A stretch of 33,892 nt of DNA. It comes from Gemmatimonadota bacterium (lineage in GTDB: Bacteria; Gemmatimonadota; Gemmatimonadetes; Gemmatimonadales; Gemmatimonadaceae). This document shows positions 1 to 7,626 of this stretch, one piece after another. Every line of letters begins with the position of its first letter. Positions within the stretch are counted from its first letter, which is position 1. The stretch lies in NCBI GenBank assembly GCA_023249305.1, contig JAHFCU010000029.1:1-33892 (forward strand). The letters run 5' to 3'. The notes under the pieces are model-generated. The model worked only from the letters and a program-made list of their open reading frames with translations. It searched no databases and was not told where the DNA came from. A program made the translations under genes and the position numbers.

Positions 1-2
1 CG

Positions 3-311
3 GCCGGCGTCGCGCTCGCCCTACCACGCGATGGCCTCGTCGCCACGGACCAAGATGCGATGGTGCACCTCTATGCCGGTCGCCCCGCGGTGCCCCTCGT
101 TGCGTTGACTGCGGAACAGTACGTCCGCACGCGCTCCGACGACGAGGTCGCCGCACAGGTCGAGGGCGTGCTCGATGCGTATCACCCACGCTGGGTGCTT
201 GTCGTCCAGCGCGAGTCGCTCCGTGCCGCGCGGTTGATCGCGACGCGCGGCCGGCTGAAGCTCACGGGCGCCGACCCGTCGGGCGTACTAGTGTATGATG
301 TAGTGCGGTAG
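3..311 (+). CDS. Membrane glycosyltransferase, C-terminal end (partial)
   Basis: The reading frame is open from the window edge to a TAG at 309-311, so only the last 102 or so residues are present. The visible part contains ATDQDAMVHLYAGRPAVPL, then a short alpha/beta stretch with RWVLVVQ. A phrase of the type 'D-x-x-x-x-LYxGRxAVP' is what I associate with the soluble C-terminal domain of bacterial GT39/ArnT-like polyprenyl-phosphate-sugar transferases, which glycosylate on the outer face of the membrane. No transmembrane segment remains in the visible part, so the assignment rests on this motif and on the neighbours: a polyprenyl-phosphate glycosyltransferase and a TMTC-type transferase lie directly downstream on the same strand. 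The family call is tentative. Confidence 0.4.
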   Translation, partial: AGVALALPRDGLVATDQDAMVHLYAGRPAVPLVALTAEQYVRTRSDDEVAAQVEGVLDAYHPRWVLVVQRESLRAARLIATRGRLKLTGADPSGVLVYDVVR

Positions 312-340
312 CGTTACCATCGTGGGTCGGTCGCTGCTGG

Positions 341-368
341 CCTGCCGTCATCCGTCTTCCGCCTGCCG
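341..368 (+). repeat. Degenerate heptanucleotide repeat, locus A
   Basis: Four consecutive 7-base units: CCTGCCG, TCATCCG, TCTTCCG, CCTGCCG. They share a TCNNCCG pattern. The array ends 9 bases before the ATG of the glycosyltransferase at 378, where no purine-rich Shine-Dalgarno is seen. The same family recurs at 11645, 18681 and 20254. Confidence 0.7.
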
Positions 369-377
369 CTTGATCTC

Positions 378-1136
378 ATGTCTGCCACGCCGAACCAAGT
401 CCCCGCCATCCCGCGCATGCGCGGCCGCACGCCGATCGCGCCCGATGATCTCGTGCTCTCCGTGCTTGTGCCCGTCTACAACGAGCGGTCGTCCATTGAG
501 CTGATCCTTGACCAGGTGCACGCCGTCGCCGTGCGCAAGCAGGTCATCTGCGTGGACGACCGCTCGACGGACGGCACCTGGGACAAGCTCGAGCGACTCA
601 AGACGGCGGGGCGCATTGATGTCTTGCTCCGCCACGACGTGAACCGCGGCAAGGGCGCGGCGATCCGCACCGCGCTTGCCGCGAGCACCGGCAACGTCGT
701 CATCGTGCAGGATGCCGATCTCGAGTATGACCCGGCCGACTGGCCGACCCTGCTCGAGCCCATCGTCGACGGCCGCGCCGATGCGGTGTTCGGGTCGCGC
801 TTCCTCAGCGGCGCGCACCGTGTGCTCTACTACTGGCACTCCGTGGGCAACGGAGTGCTGACGATGCTGAGCAACATGGCCACAAACCTGAACCTCACCG
901 ACATGGAGACCTGCTACAAGGCGATCCGCGGTGACATCGCGCGCTCGCTGCGCCTCACCAGCGACCGCTTCGGGTTCGAGCCCGAGGTGACCGCGCGGCT
1001 CGCGCGGGCCAACGTGCGCATTTTCGAGGTGCCGATCAGTTACGCAGGTCGCACCTACGCCGAAGGCAAGAAGATCGGCTGGCGCGACGGTGTCGCGGCC
1101 TTCTGGCACATCGTGCGCTTCAACTTCTTCGCGTGA
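378..1136 (+). CDS. Polyprenyl-phosphate glycosyltransferase, DPM1-like GT2
   Basis: 252 aa. A GT2 GT-A fold begins near residue 27 with LSVLVPVYNE, then ICVDDRSTDGTWDKL (57-71), NRGKGAAIRTAL (89-100) and the metal-binding DAD in VQDADLEYDP (residues 112-114). FGSRF and a C-terminal segment with DMETCYKAIRGD and FGFEPEVTARL match dolichyl-phosphate mannose synthase and bactoprenol glucosyltransferase relatives. No transmembrane helix is present, so this is the DPM1-type catalytic unit without a membrane anchor. The expected reaction is transfer of a hexose from a nucleotide sugar to polyprenyl phosphate at the cytoplasmic face. The TGA overlaps the GTG start of the TMTC-like gene (GTGA), so the two are probably translationally coupled: this enzyme makes the lipid-linked sugar and the next one uses it (inference). 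The sugar cannot be read from sequence. Confidence 0.85.
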   Translation: MSATPNQVPAIPRMRGRTPIAPDDLVLSVLVPVYNERSSIELILDQVHAVAVRKQVICVDDRSTDGTWDKLERLKTAGRIDVLLRHDVNRGKGAAIRTALAASTGNVVIVQDADLEYDPADWPTLLEPIVDGRADAVFGSRFLSGAHRVLYYWHSVGNGVLTMLSNMATNLNLTDMETCYKAIRGDIARSLRLTSDRFGFEPEVTARLARANVRIFEVPISYAGRTYAEGKKIGWRDGVAAFWHIVRFNFFA

Positions 1137-2926
1137 CCGCACCGGCCGTCGGCGCGACGCCAGCCGAACCCACCGCCCGGCGCGCCGTGCCGCACAGCAC
1201 GCCGCTGCCGGACCCGCGGTGGGGAGTGCTCGCGCTGGCCATCGCGATCCTCGCGCTTGCGGCGTCGGCGACGAGCCTGCGCAACGGCTTCACGTACGAC
1301 GACCGGTGGATCATCGCGGAGAACGGCCGCGTCCACGAGCTGCGCGCGCTGTGGCGCTACTTCGAGGAGTCGTACTGGCCGATGAAGAACGGGGCGGGGC
1401 TCTATCGCCCGCTCGTGATCTTCGCGTACTCGGTGCAGTGGGTCTTCGGCGGGGGCTCGCCGCTCGCCTTCCATATCGTCAACGTGCTGCTCACAGCCGC
1501 CAGCGCGGTCGCCTTCTTCTGGGTGGCGGGCTTCCTCGTACCGCAGCGCGTCGCCTGGCTCGCGGCCGCGCTTTTCGCCGCGCATCCGGTGCACGTCGAG
1601 GCGGTGGCCAATGTCGTCGGCCAGGCCGAGTTGTGGGCGGCGCTCGTGCTGCTCTCGGCCGTCGGCCTCTATCTGCGCGACCGGCGCCAGGGGCGGCTCC
1701 GCCGCGAAACGGGCCTTGCGATCGTGGCGCTGTTCCTCGCCGGCGTCTTCACGAAGGAGCATGTGATCGTACTGCCGGCGCTGCTGGTCGTCGCCGAGCT
1801 GCTGCTCTATCGCGACGCGCCCGTCTGGGAACGCCTGCGCCGCCTGCGGCTGCTCTTGTGGCCGCAGGTGGTCATCATCGCTGTCTTCCTTGCCATCCGG
1901 GTGCAGGTGATCGGCGGTGTCGGCGGCGACGTCGAGCATCCCTCGCTGCTGCACAAAGGCATGATCGAGCGTGCGTTCATCATGCTCAACGTGATTCCCG
2001 AATACGGGCGCTTGCTGCTGGCGCCGGCGCAGCTCTATGCCGATTACTCGCCACGGCAGCTCGATGTGTACTCGTCGCTGCATCCGTCGCACGCCGCCGG
2101 ACTCCTCCTGCTCGGCTGCGGCTTGGCGCTCTTCGCCCTGACCGTGCGGCGTGCTCCGGCCGTGTCCTTCGGGCTCGCGTGGTCGGCGGTGCTGCTCGCC
2201 CCGGTGAGCAACGTGCTGCTGGCGACTGGCATCCTGCTGGCGGAGCGCACGCTGTACTTGCCAAGTGCGGGGGCTATGCTGGTCGTGGCGTGCGGGCTCG
2301 ACGCGCTGCACGTGCGGCTGCGCGCCGACCGCTCGGCACTGCAGCGTCTTGTTCCAGTCGCGAGCGCCGTCGCGATCGCGCTCTTCGTCGTGCGGAGTTC
2401 CACCCGCAACGCCTTCTGGCACGACAGTGAGTCGGCGTTCGCGACAATGGTCGAGGAGTCGCCGCTCAACTTCAAGGCGCACTACGCGTGGGGCGGGCAG
2501 CTCTTCGAGCGCCGCCGCGGACGGGACGCGGAGTATGAGTGGCACCTCGCCATCGCGCTGATGCCCGGCTACCACGGTGTCTACATGGATCTCGCGCACA
2601 AGTACCGCGAGGCGCACATCTGCTCGGCGGCTCTTCCGTTGTACAGGAAAGCACTCGCCGTGGAGCCCGACCTTCCCTTGGCGCACGTCTCGATTGCCGC
2701 CTGCCAGCTGGAACTCGCGCAATGGCACGCCGCGCGGACGACGTCACGCGTGGCGATCGCTGATGGGATGTACAAGCGGGCCTTTCGGTACATCATTGAC
2801 CGCGCCGACAGCGCACTCGTGGCCAACGACAGCGTTGATCCGACGATTGGCGCGAAGTGGCTGGCGAAGGGCCAGGGGAACGCTCGGTCATCAGCGGCGA
2901 AGAGCCCGCCGGCCAGTACACGCTAG
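1133..2926 (+). CDS. TMTC/DUF1736-like O-mannosyltransferase with TPR tail
   Basis: 597 aa, GTG start overlapping the previous stop. A first membrane segment (about residues 30-48) is followed by an outside loop with NGFTYDDRWI, where D56-D57 sit at the place of the catalytic acidic pair of TMTC/GT-C enzymes. Further family phrases are LYRPLVIFAYSV, HIVNVLLTA, AAHPVHVEAVANVVGQAELWA, FTKEHVIVLPAL and ERTLYLPSAGAML. About eight to ten more hydrophobic segments run to about residue 425. The last 160 residues are soluble and TPR-like (ESPLNFKAHYAWGG, ALPLYRKALAVEPDLPLAHV). In animals this family transfers mannose from dolichyl phosphate to proteins; bacterial members are poorly characterised. It lies directly upstream of the pilin genes, so pilin or another exported protein is a possible substrate (inference). 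Confidence 0.75.
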   Translation: MTAPAVGATPAEPTARRAVPHSTPLPDPRWGVLALAIAILALAASATSLRNGFTYDDRWIIAENGRVHELRALWRYFEESYWPMKNGAGLYRPLVIFAYSVQWVFGGGSPLAFHIVNVLLTAASAVAFFWVAGFLVPQRVAWLAAALFAAHPVHVEAVANVVGQAELWAALVLLSAVGLYLRDRRQGRLRRETGLAIVALFLAGVFTKEHVIVLPALLVVAELLLYRDAPVWERLRRLRLLLWPQVVIIAVFLAIRVQVIGGVGGDVEHPSLLHKGMIERAFIMLNVIPEYGRLLLAPAQLYADYSPRQLDVYSSLHPSHAAGLLLLGCGLALFALTVRRAPAVSFGLAWSAVLLAPVSNVLLATGILLAERTLYLPSAGAMLVVACGLDALHVRLRADRSALQRLVPVASAVAIALFVVRSSTRNAFWHDSESAFATMVEESPLNFKAHYAWGGQLFERRRGRDAEYEWHLAIALMPGYHGVYMDLAHKYREAHICSAALPLYRKALAVEPDLPLAHVSIAACQLELAQWHAARTTSRVAIADGMYKRAFRYIIDRADSALVANDSVDPTIGAKWLAKGQGNARSSAAKSPPASTR

Positions 2927-3072
2927 AACCGCTACGCTTGTGCAGGAACGCGACATCTGAAGAGGTTGCCACACGTCGCGTTCTGCGCGGCGAATTGGCA
3001 ATCCGCACGGGCACACCGCCGCGTGATGTGATAGTTCAGTACCGTAAAGTGATATACAACATAGACTTGAAA

Positions 3073-3096
3073 TGCCTGCCACATTGTGGCAAGGCA
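3073..3096. other. Imperfect palindrome overlapping the sigma-54 site
   Basis: The core is GCCACA-T-TGTGGC (3078-3090), flanked by TGCC on the left and GGCA on the right with one inserted base. It covers the -24 part of the sigma-54 promoter of the first pilin gene. It could be a regulator site or an RNA hairpin formed by upstream transcripts. Confidence 0.5.
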
Positions 3097-3102
3097 ATTG
3101 CA
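3087..3102 (+). promoter_or_regulatory. Sigma-54 (RpoN) promoter of pilin copy 1
   Basis: TGGCAAGGCAATTGCA matches the RpoN consensus TGGCACG-N4-TTGCW at all fixed positions except one (A for C at position 6), with correct GG to GC spacing. The predicted transcription start is near 3113, giving a leader of about 77 bases before the ATG at 3190. Sigma-54 control of the major pilin through PilS/PilR is established in Pseudomonas and related bacteria. No pilS/pilR genes lie in this window. Confidence 0.75.
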
Positions 3103-3189
3103 ATCGTTACGATGCGTTCGATTGATGGACCGTTCTGCTGCGCCACCTTTGGCGAGTCTCTTTCACCTCTTCGCGCTGGAGACCAGAGA

Positions 3190-3564
<375 letters not shown>

Positions 3565-3585
3565 CGAACGCCTCATCTGAACAAG

Positions 3586-3620
3586 AACCCGGCGCATTAG
3601 GCCTCTGGATGCGCCGGGTT
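3586..3620 (+). terminator. Rho-independent terminator after pilin copy 1
   Basis: Perfect 12-bp stem, AACCCGGCGCAT (3586-3597) with ATGCGCCGGGTT (3609-3620), and an 11-base loop. It is followed by TGATTCTT, a weak U tract. Confidence 0.8.
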
Positions 3621-3675
3621 TGATTCTTACCCTGTTGCCGCGAGAGTGAACCCTCACCTAAGGAGCGGAAGCCGC

Positions 3676-4050
3676 ATGGTTGCCAGTCGGAAGGGCTTCA
3701 CTCTCATCGAGCTGCTGATCGTCGTCGTGATCATCGGCATCCTTGCCGCGATTGCGATTCCGAAGTTCGCCAACACGAAGGAGAAGGCCTACGTTGCCTC
3801 GATGAAGTCGGACCTTCGCAATCTCGTGACCGCGCAGGAAGGATACTTTTCGGACAACAACAGCACGTACGCCGCCTCGACCACTGCGATGGGCACGAAT
3901 TGGCGGGCGTCGAGCGGCGTCACGGTCACGATGGGCACCGTGACCACCTCCGGCTGGTCGGCGACGGCGGGCCATCAGGCAACGGCAAAAACTTGTTCGA
4001 TCTCGGTGGGCGGCACGGGCACCACCGCCGACGCGCCGGTTTGCAACTGA
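3676..4050 (+). CDS. Type IV pilin, copy 2 (diverged)
   Basis: 124 aa from the ATG at 3676, with AGGAG at 3660-3664. An in-frame GTG at 3646 would give an unusually long leader and is less likely. The precursor starts MVASRKG with cleavage before FTLIELL. The first 55 residues after cleavage are almost the same as in copies 1 and 3, but the exposed half differs at many positions (for example QEGYF, TNWRASSG, TTSGWSATAGHQ). The two C-terminal cysteines and the TCSISVGGTGTTADAPVCN frame are kept. Many codons differ synonymously from the other two copies, so this is an older paralogue that escaped the recent copying event. No sigma-54 site is visible in front of it. It may be an alternative or accessory pilin, or a donor of variant sequence. 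Confidence 0.9.
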   Translation: MVASRKGFTLIELLIVVVIIGILAAIAIPKFANTKEKAYVASMKSDLRNLVTAQEGYFSDNNSTYAASTTAMGTNWRASSGVTVTMGTVTTSGWSATAGHQATAKTCSISVGGTGTTADAPVCN

Positions 4051-4108
4051 CGCTGGACTGCAGGCGCATAACCTGAGGCGCTGAAACATATGCGCACAGG
4101 GAATCTCA

Positions 4109-4184
4109 GGAGGGGTTGACTGTCACCCCTCCGCGATAGTGGCCCGACCAGACAGCTGCGAAGCACCGCCGCGCTACGCGGTGC
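4109..4184 (+). other. Two hairpins between pilin copies 2 and 3
   Basis: GGAGGGGT (4109-4116) pairs with ACCCCTCC (4125-4132), and GCACCGC (4163-4169) pairs with GCGGTGC (4178-4184). Neither has a U tract. The first could end copy-2 transcripts; the second lies 64 bases upstream of copy 3 and could be a leader structure. I see no sigma-54 site in 4051-4248. Confidence 0.4.
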
Positions 4185-4248
4185 CGGGCGATGCAATGAC
4201 TCGTCTGCGCACGGCACCACGCGGAATCACTTTCTCCAGGAGACAGAC

Positions 4249-4623
4249 ATGCTGCCGAACCGCAAGGGCTTTACCCTGATCGAGCTGCTGATCGTCGTCG
4301 TCATCATCGGCATTCTCGCCGCGATCGCGATTCCGAAGTTCGCCAACACGAAGGAAAAGGCCTATGTGGCCTCGATGAAGTCGGATCTGCGCAATCTCGT
4401 GACTGCGCAGGAAGCGTACTTCTCGGACAACAACAGCACCTACGCCTCGTCCATCACGGCGATGGGCACGAACTACAAGGCGTCCAGTGGCGTGACGGTC
4501 ACGATGGGTACGGTGACCAACACGGGGTGGGGCGCGTCGGCCGGCCATCAGTCCACGGCGAAGACCTGCGCCATTTCGGTGGGCGGCACGGCCACCAACG
4601 AAGGCGAGCCAGTCTGCAACTGA
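4249..4623 (+). CDS. pilA: Type IV major pilin, copy 3
   Basis: 124 aa, with AGGAG at 4238-4242 six bases before the ATG. The leader is MLPNRKG, cleaved before FTLIELL. The mature protein is identical to that of copy 1, and the DNA is identical over the last 345 bp, while leader, 5' region and 3' flank are unrelated. A strong GNRA-loop terminator follows at 4642. Same chemistry as copy 1: the N-terminal helix packs in the pilus core, E12 (mature Glu5) neutralises the neighbouring N-terminus, and C107/C123 close the D-loop. With a different promoter region, the same protein may be made under a second condition (inference). Confidence 0.92.
   Translation: MLPNRKGFTLIELLIVVVIIGILAAIAIPKFANTKEKAYVASMKSDLRNLVTAQEAYFSDNNSTYASSITAMGTNYKASSGVTVTMGTVTNTGWGASAGHQSTAKTCAISVGGTATNEGEPVCN
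4279..4623 (+). repeat. 345-bp perfect duplicate, second copy
   Basis: Identical to 3220-3564. The two copies are in direct orientation 1059 bp apart with pilin copy 2 between them, so recombination between them would delete copy 2 and fuse leader 1 to body 3. Confidence 0.95.
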
Positions 4624-4641
4624 CCTGACCGAACTACAGCA

Positions 4642-4675
4642 CACGATGGGCCGGGAGCGATCCCGGCCCATCGTG
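4642..4675 (+). terminator. Strong terminator after pilin copy 3
   Basis: Perfect 15-bp stem: 4642-4656 pairs with 4661-4675. It is closed by a GCGA (GNRA) tetraloop and followed by CTTTC. It separates the pilin genes from the minor-pilin operon. Confidence 0.88.
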
Positions 4676-4700
4676 CTTTCGATGCTGGCTGTGCTGGAAT

Positions 4701-4732
4701 GGTGACGCGCCGGGTCACCGCTGTCGTAGCGT
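4701..4732 (+). promoter_or_regulatory. Possible promoter and operator of the minor-pilin operon
   Basis: An inverted repeat GGTGAC (4701-4706) / GTCACC (4714-4719) lies where a -35 box would be. A TAGCGT box (4727-4732, TAnnnT type) sits 6 bases before the ATG at 4739. A new promoter is expected here because a strong terminator lies just upstream. Confidence 0.4.
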
Positions 4733-4738
4733 GCTCCC

Positions 4739-5083
4739 ATGCGCGCGCTTCGTGCCTTCACCATCGTCGAGCTGCTAACGGCACTCGTTCTGCTCGCGGT
4801 CGGTCTCGCCGCGTTCGCTCGTGCCGCGGGCGCCGTGGCGCGCCTCGAGAGCGATGCGCGGCTACGGCGACTCGTCGCGGCCGCCATTCAGGCGCGTCTC
4901 GATTCGCTCGCCGGCCAAGCCTGCGACGGGCCGCGCGCGGGAGAGGCGCAGCACGACGGCCTCGCCGAACGGTGGCACGCCGAGCCGCAGGCGCAGCACC
5001 TCCGGTTGGAGGAGCACATCGAAGTACCCGCGCGCCCTGCGCTCTCCCGCAGCATCACGGCGACGATCGCCTGCGCGCCATGA
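4739..5083 (+). CDS. Minor pilin, PilV/GspI-like
   Basis: 114 aa. The precursor starts MRALRA and would be cut before FTIVELLTALVLLAVGLAAFA, a class III prepilin signal with Glu5 intact but Ala instead of Gly at -1. The hydrophobic helix is followed by a short soluble domain with one cysteine pair (C58, C112). Size and position as first gene of a three-gene minor-pilin set suggest a PilV or pseudopilin-I type subunit that helps prime pilus assembly. Its stop overlaps the next start (ATGA at 5080), so the operon is translationally coupled. The family is recognisable by its N-terminus; the exact minor-pilin class is a guess from gene order. Confidence 0.75.
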   Translation: MRALRAFTIVELLTALVLLAVGLAAFARAAGAVARLESDARLRRLVAAAIQARLDSLAGQACDGPRAGEAQHDGLAERWHAEPQAQHLRLEEHIEVPARPALSRSITATIACAP

Positions 5084-5835
5084 GCGCGAGACGCGGCGTC
5101 GGACTGGCCGAGGTGCTCGTGACCGTCGCGCTCGCGGGCGTGGTGATGGCTGCGGCCTCACACGGCCTCGCGCAGCACCTCCGGCTGCGGCGCGCACGCG
5201 ACGCAACGGCGCGGGCAGACGAGATCGTGCGAGAGGTACACGTCATCCTGCGCGCCGAACTGGGACACGCCGCCGGACAGATCCGCGTGCTCGGGGACAC
5301 GGCCGTGGACCTTCCGTCGCTGCGCGTGCTCTCGCGCGCCTGCGAAGTCAGCTCGACGCGCCTGATCCTGTCCTCGTCAACGTCGTGGTGGGCTGCTCCG
5401 CGTCCCGGTGACTCCCTTGCGGTACTCGACACTCTCACGCGAACCGAATGGCGCACATCAGTCGTGGCGGTGGGTTCGCAGCGCGCGTCGGCGGCCTGCC
5501 CGGACGGTGGCACCAAGCTCACGCTTTCCGCGGCACCACCGCCCACCGTGCCAGCGCTCCTGCTCCCGGCCCGTATCTGGCGCATGATGCGCTACGCGGC
5601 ATATCGCGCCGCTGACGGCACGTGGTGGTTCGGCGAGCGCAACTGCGTGTCATCGTGCGGTGCGGTGCAGCCCATTGCCGGTCCGCTCCTGCCGCCGGCG
5701 CAGGGCGGCCTGCGTCTCAGCGTCGTCTTGGATGCCCACGGTCGGCCGCGCGCGCTCGACGTGTCGGTGCGCGCGGCGGTGAGCGGGAGATCCGCCAGGC
5801 TCTCCGCGCGCGTTCCGCTCGCCGACACGCCATGA
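5080..5835 (+). CDS. Minor pilin, PilW/GspJ-like
   Basis: 251 aa, beginning at the ATG that overlaps the previous stop. The leader MSARRG is cut before VGLAEVLVTVALAGVVMAAASHGLAQ, with Glu at mature position 5. The rest is a larger beta-rich soluble domain with several cysteines (RACEVSSTR, SAACPDGG, RNCVSSCGAV), the usual layout of PilW and GspJ, the largest minor pilins. The domain contains conserved-looking blocks DSLAVLD and WWFGERNC. It is coupled by ATGA to the next gene at 5832. The role would be in the tip or priming complex of the type IV pilus encoded around it. Confidence 0.72.
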   Translation: MSARRGVGLAEVLVTVALAGVVMAAASHGLAQHLRLRRARDATARADEIVREVHVILRAELGHAAGQIRVLGDTAVDLPSLRVLSRACEVSSTRLILSSSTSWWAAPRPGDSLAVLDTLTRTEWRTSVVAVGSQRASAACPDGGTKLTLSAAPPPTVPALLLPARIWRMMRYAAYRAADGTWWFGERNCVSSCGAVQPIAGPLLPPAQGGLRLSVVLDAHGRPRALDVSVRAAVSGRSARLSARVPLADTP

Positions 5836-6281
5836 GACGTCCACGCGGCTTCGCCCTCGCCGCCGTGCTCTCCGCGCTCGTGATCATGGCGATGGTCGTC
5901 GCGATGAGCGCCCAGCGTGCACTCCTCGCCGCGCGTCAGGGGGCGCTCGACGTGGCCCGGGCCGACATGGCAGCCGCCATCGCGAGCGGCCAAGCCGCGG
6001 CACTCGAGACACCACCGGACAGTGCCGGCGCCGTCGGCATGATCCCCGGTGCGGCTCTCGCAGCGGGTGAGGTGTCCGCGGGAGCGGCAACCGCGCATTG
6101 GAGTGTGGTCGTGGCCGGCGCTCCCTTCGCGACAATTGACGTCTCGGCAGAGGCACCGGTCTTCCGGGGGACGACGCGCGAGCTTCGCCGGGCGATTTTC
6201 GCTCTCGCGCGCGATTCAATTGGGGGCCTCCGGTGGGTGCCGGCCGGCGGCGGCGGGTGGGTGCGACTGCCATCCCCGTGA
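5832..6281 (+). CDS. Minor pilin-like protein, PilX/GspK-like
   Basis: 149 aa, ATG overlapping the previous stop. The N-terminus MRRPRG is followed by FALAAVLSALVIMAMVVAMSAQ, a prepilin-type signal that lacks Glu5 (Ala there). Absence of Glu5 is typical of PilX/GspK subunits, which cap the filament and need no salt bridge to a subunit above. It has no cysteine and a soluble part of only about 115 residues, so it is short for the family. A hairpin with a probable terminator role follows at 6336. A shorter alternative start is not needed, as the leader length is normal. Confidence 0.68.
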   Translation: MRRPRGFALAAVLSALVIMAMVVAMSAQRALLAARQGALDVARADMAAAIASGQAAALETPPDSAGAVGMIPGAALAAGEVSAGAATAHWSVVVAGAPFATIDVSAEAPVFRGTTRELRRAIFALARDSIGGLRWVPAGGGGWVRLPSP

Positions 6282-6335
6282 CGCCGCGGGTGTTACCTCC
6301 ATCCCCCTCCGCTCGTGATAATGGGGCGGAACCCT

Positions 6336-6361
6336 CCCCGCGCTGGACCCCTCCAGCGGGG
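6336..6361 (+). terminator. Hairpin after the minor-pilin operon
   Basis: CCCC (6336-6339) and GCTGGA (6342-6347) pair with TCCAGC (6352-6357) and GGGG (6358-6361), with a 2-base bulge and a CCCC loop. There is no U tract. The rest of the gap to pilM holds a TTGACC box at 6437-6442 that could be a -35 element, without a convincing -10 box. Confidence 0.5.
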
Positions 6362-6563
6362 TAAGGGGGCGATGCCGCAGGTTGCTGACGTGGCGTAACT
6401 GCAAGCCAAGCCAGCAATTTGCGCCTGTCACAACTATTGACCGCGTGCGGTTGCCGTCTGCAACTTTTCGGATCTAGCACGCGAACACGTGTCGTCCATC
6501 GTCAGGAGGCCGCGCAGTGCGCGGCTGCCTGATCGCACTCCTCGCCTGAGGGCCGGTTCGCAG

Positions 6564-7607
6564 ATGGCGCTCTTCGGTCGCAAGAAGACCTCAGTAGGGC
6601 TCGATGTCGGGTCCGGCCTCGTCAAAGTGGCCGTGGTTGACCATTCCCACGCCGAGCCCGAACTGACGAAGGTGGCCATCACTCCCCTCCTCGCCGACGC
6701 GATCGTCGAGGGTGAGGTGATGGATCCCCAGATCGTCGCCGACGCGATTCAGGCCACCTTGCAGGCGGCCGGCGTGTCGTCCAAGGATGTCGTCACCGCA
6801 GTCGGCGGCCGCGACGTCATCATCAAGAAGATCCAGATCGAACGCGTGAAGGAACAGCAGGCACGCGAGCTGATGCGCTGGGAGGCCGAGCAGCACGTGC
6901 CGTTCGACATGGAGTCGGTGGAACTGGACTTTCAGATCCTCGACCCGGATGCTGACGCGCCAGAGATGAGCGTGCTCCTGGTCGCCGCGAAGCGCGAACT
7001 CATCGAAGCCAAACTGCGGCTCCTCGCCGACGCCGGCCTGAATCCGGCCGTGGTCGACGTGGACGCCTTTGCGCTGCACAACGCGTTTGAGTTGAGCTAC
7101 CCCGATGCAATGCAGGGGGTCGTCGGACTCGTGAACATCGGTCACGAGGTGACCAACATCAACATCCTCGACGAGGGCGTGCCGATCCTCACGCGCGACA
7201 TCACGGTGGGAACGCGCCGCTTCCGCGAGGATCTGCAGCGCGAACGCGGCCTCGGCGCCGAAGAGGCCTCGCAGCTGCTCGAAGGCTACGATCGCTCGCC
7301 GCATCTCGACGCGGTGCTCGAAGGGCGCGGAGAAGAGATCTCCGTCGGCATCGAGCGTGCCGCCGCGTTCCTCGCGTCCTCGTCGCGCAATGCTGCGCCC
7401 ATGCGCGCGGTCTACATATGCGGCGGCGGTTCGCGCATTCCTGGGCTCTCCGACGTGCTCGCTGCGCGCCTGCGCGTGCAGGTGGAGCACGCCAATCCTC
7501 TGGCCAACCTGCGGGTCCGCGACGGCGCGCTTGAGCCGCTCGTCACGGACGAAGTGGCGCCCTTGCTGATGCTGCCCATCGGCTTGGCGCTGCGTCAGCC
7601 CGCCTGA
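6564..7607 (+). CDS. pilM: Type IV pilus assembly protein PilM
   Basis: 347 aa from the ATG at 6564. An in-frame GTG at 6489 would add 25 arginine-rich residues not found in the family, so it was rejected. PilM has an actin/FtsA-like fold: the first nucleotide-binding phrase is TSVGLDVGSGLVKVAVVD (about residues 9-26), followed by EAEQHVPFDME, the VVDVDAFALHNAFE segment, GLVNIGHEVTNINIL (phosphate 2) and VYICGGGSRIPGL (adenosine motif). It sits on the cytoplasmic side of the inner membrane and binds the N-terminal tail of PilN to form the alignment complex. It is the first gene of pilMNOPQ; the 282-base gap before it and the hairpin at 6336 suggest its own promoter. Confidence 0.93.
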   Translation: MALFGRKKTSVGLDVGSGLVKVAVVDHSHAEPELTKVAITPLLADAIVEGEVMDPQIVADAIQATLQAAGVSSKDVVTAVGGRDVIIKKIQIERVKEQQARELMRWEAEQHVPFDMESVELDFQILDPDADAPEMSVLLVAAKRELIEAKLRLLADAGLNPAVVDVDAFALHNAFELSYPDAMQGVVGLVNIGHEVTNINILDEGVPILTRDITVGTRRFREDLQRERGLGAEEASQLLEGYDRSPHLDAVLEGRGEEISVGIERAAAFLASSSRNAAPMRAVYICGGGSRIPGLSDVLAARLRVQVEHANPLANLRVRDGALEPLVTDEVAPLLMLPIGLALRQPA

Positions 7608-7626
7608 CCGGGGACCAGAACGCACT

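Noticed and set aside
1055-2728. 557-codon minus-strand open frame
   Set aside because: It lies opposite the TMTC-like gene; its translation is low-complexity Arg/Asp/Gln-rich without any domain, as expected for the antisense of GC-rich coding DNA.
2857-3189. N-terminal extension of pilin copy 1 by 111 codons
   Set aside because: It would cover the sigma-54 promoter and give an impossible prepilin leader; the ATG at 3190 has a Shine-Dalgarno and a normal leader.
4116-4140. Sigma-70 promoter TTGACT / GATAGT before pilin copy 3
   Set aside because: The spacing is only 13 bases, and TTGACT lies inside a hairpin.
6489-6563. Earlier GTG start for pilM
   Set aside because: The added 25 residues are Arg/Pro-rich and unlike any PilM; the ATG at 6564 gives the family start.
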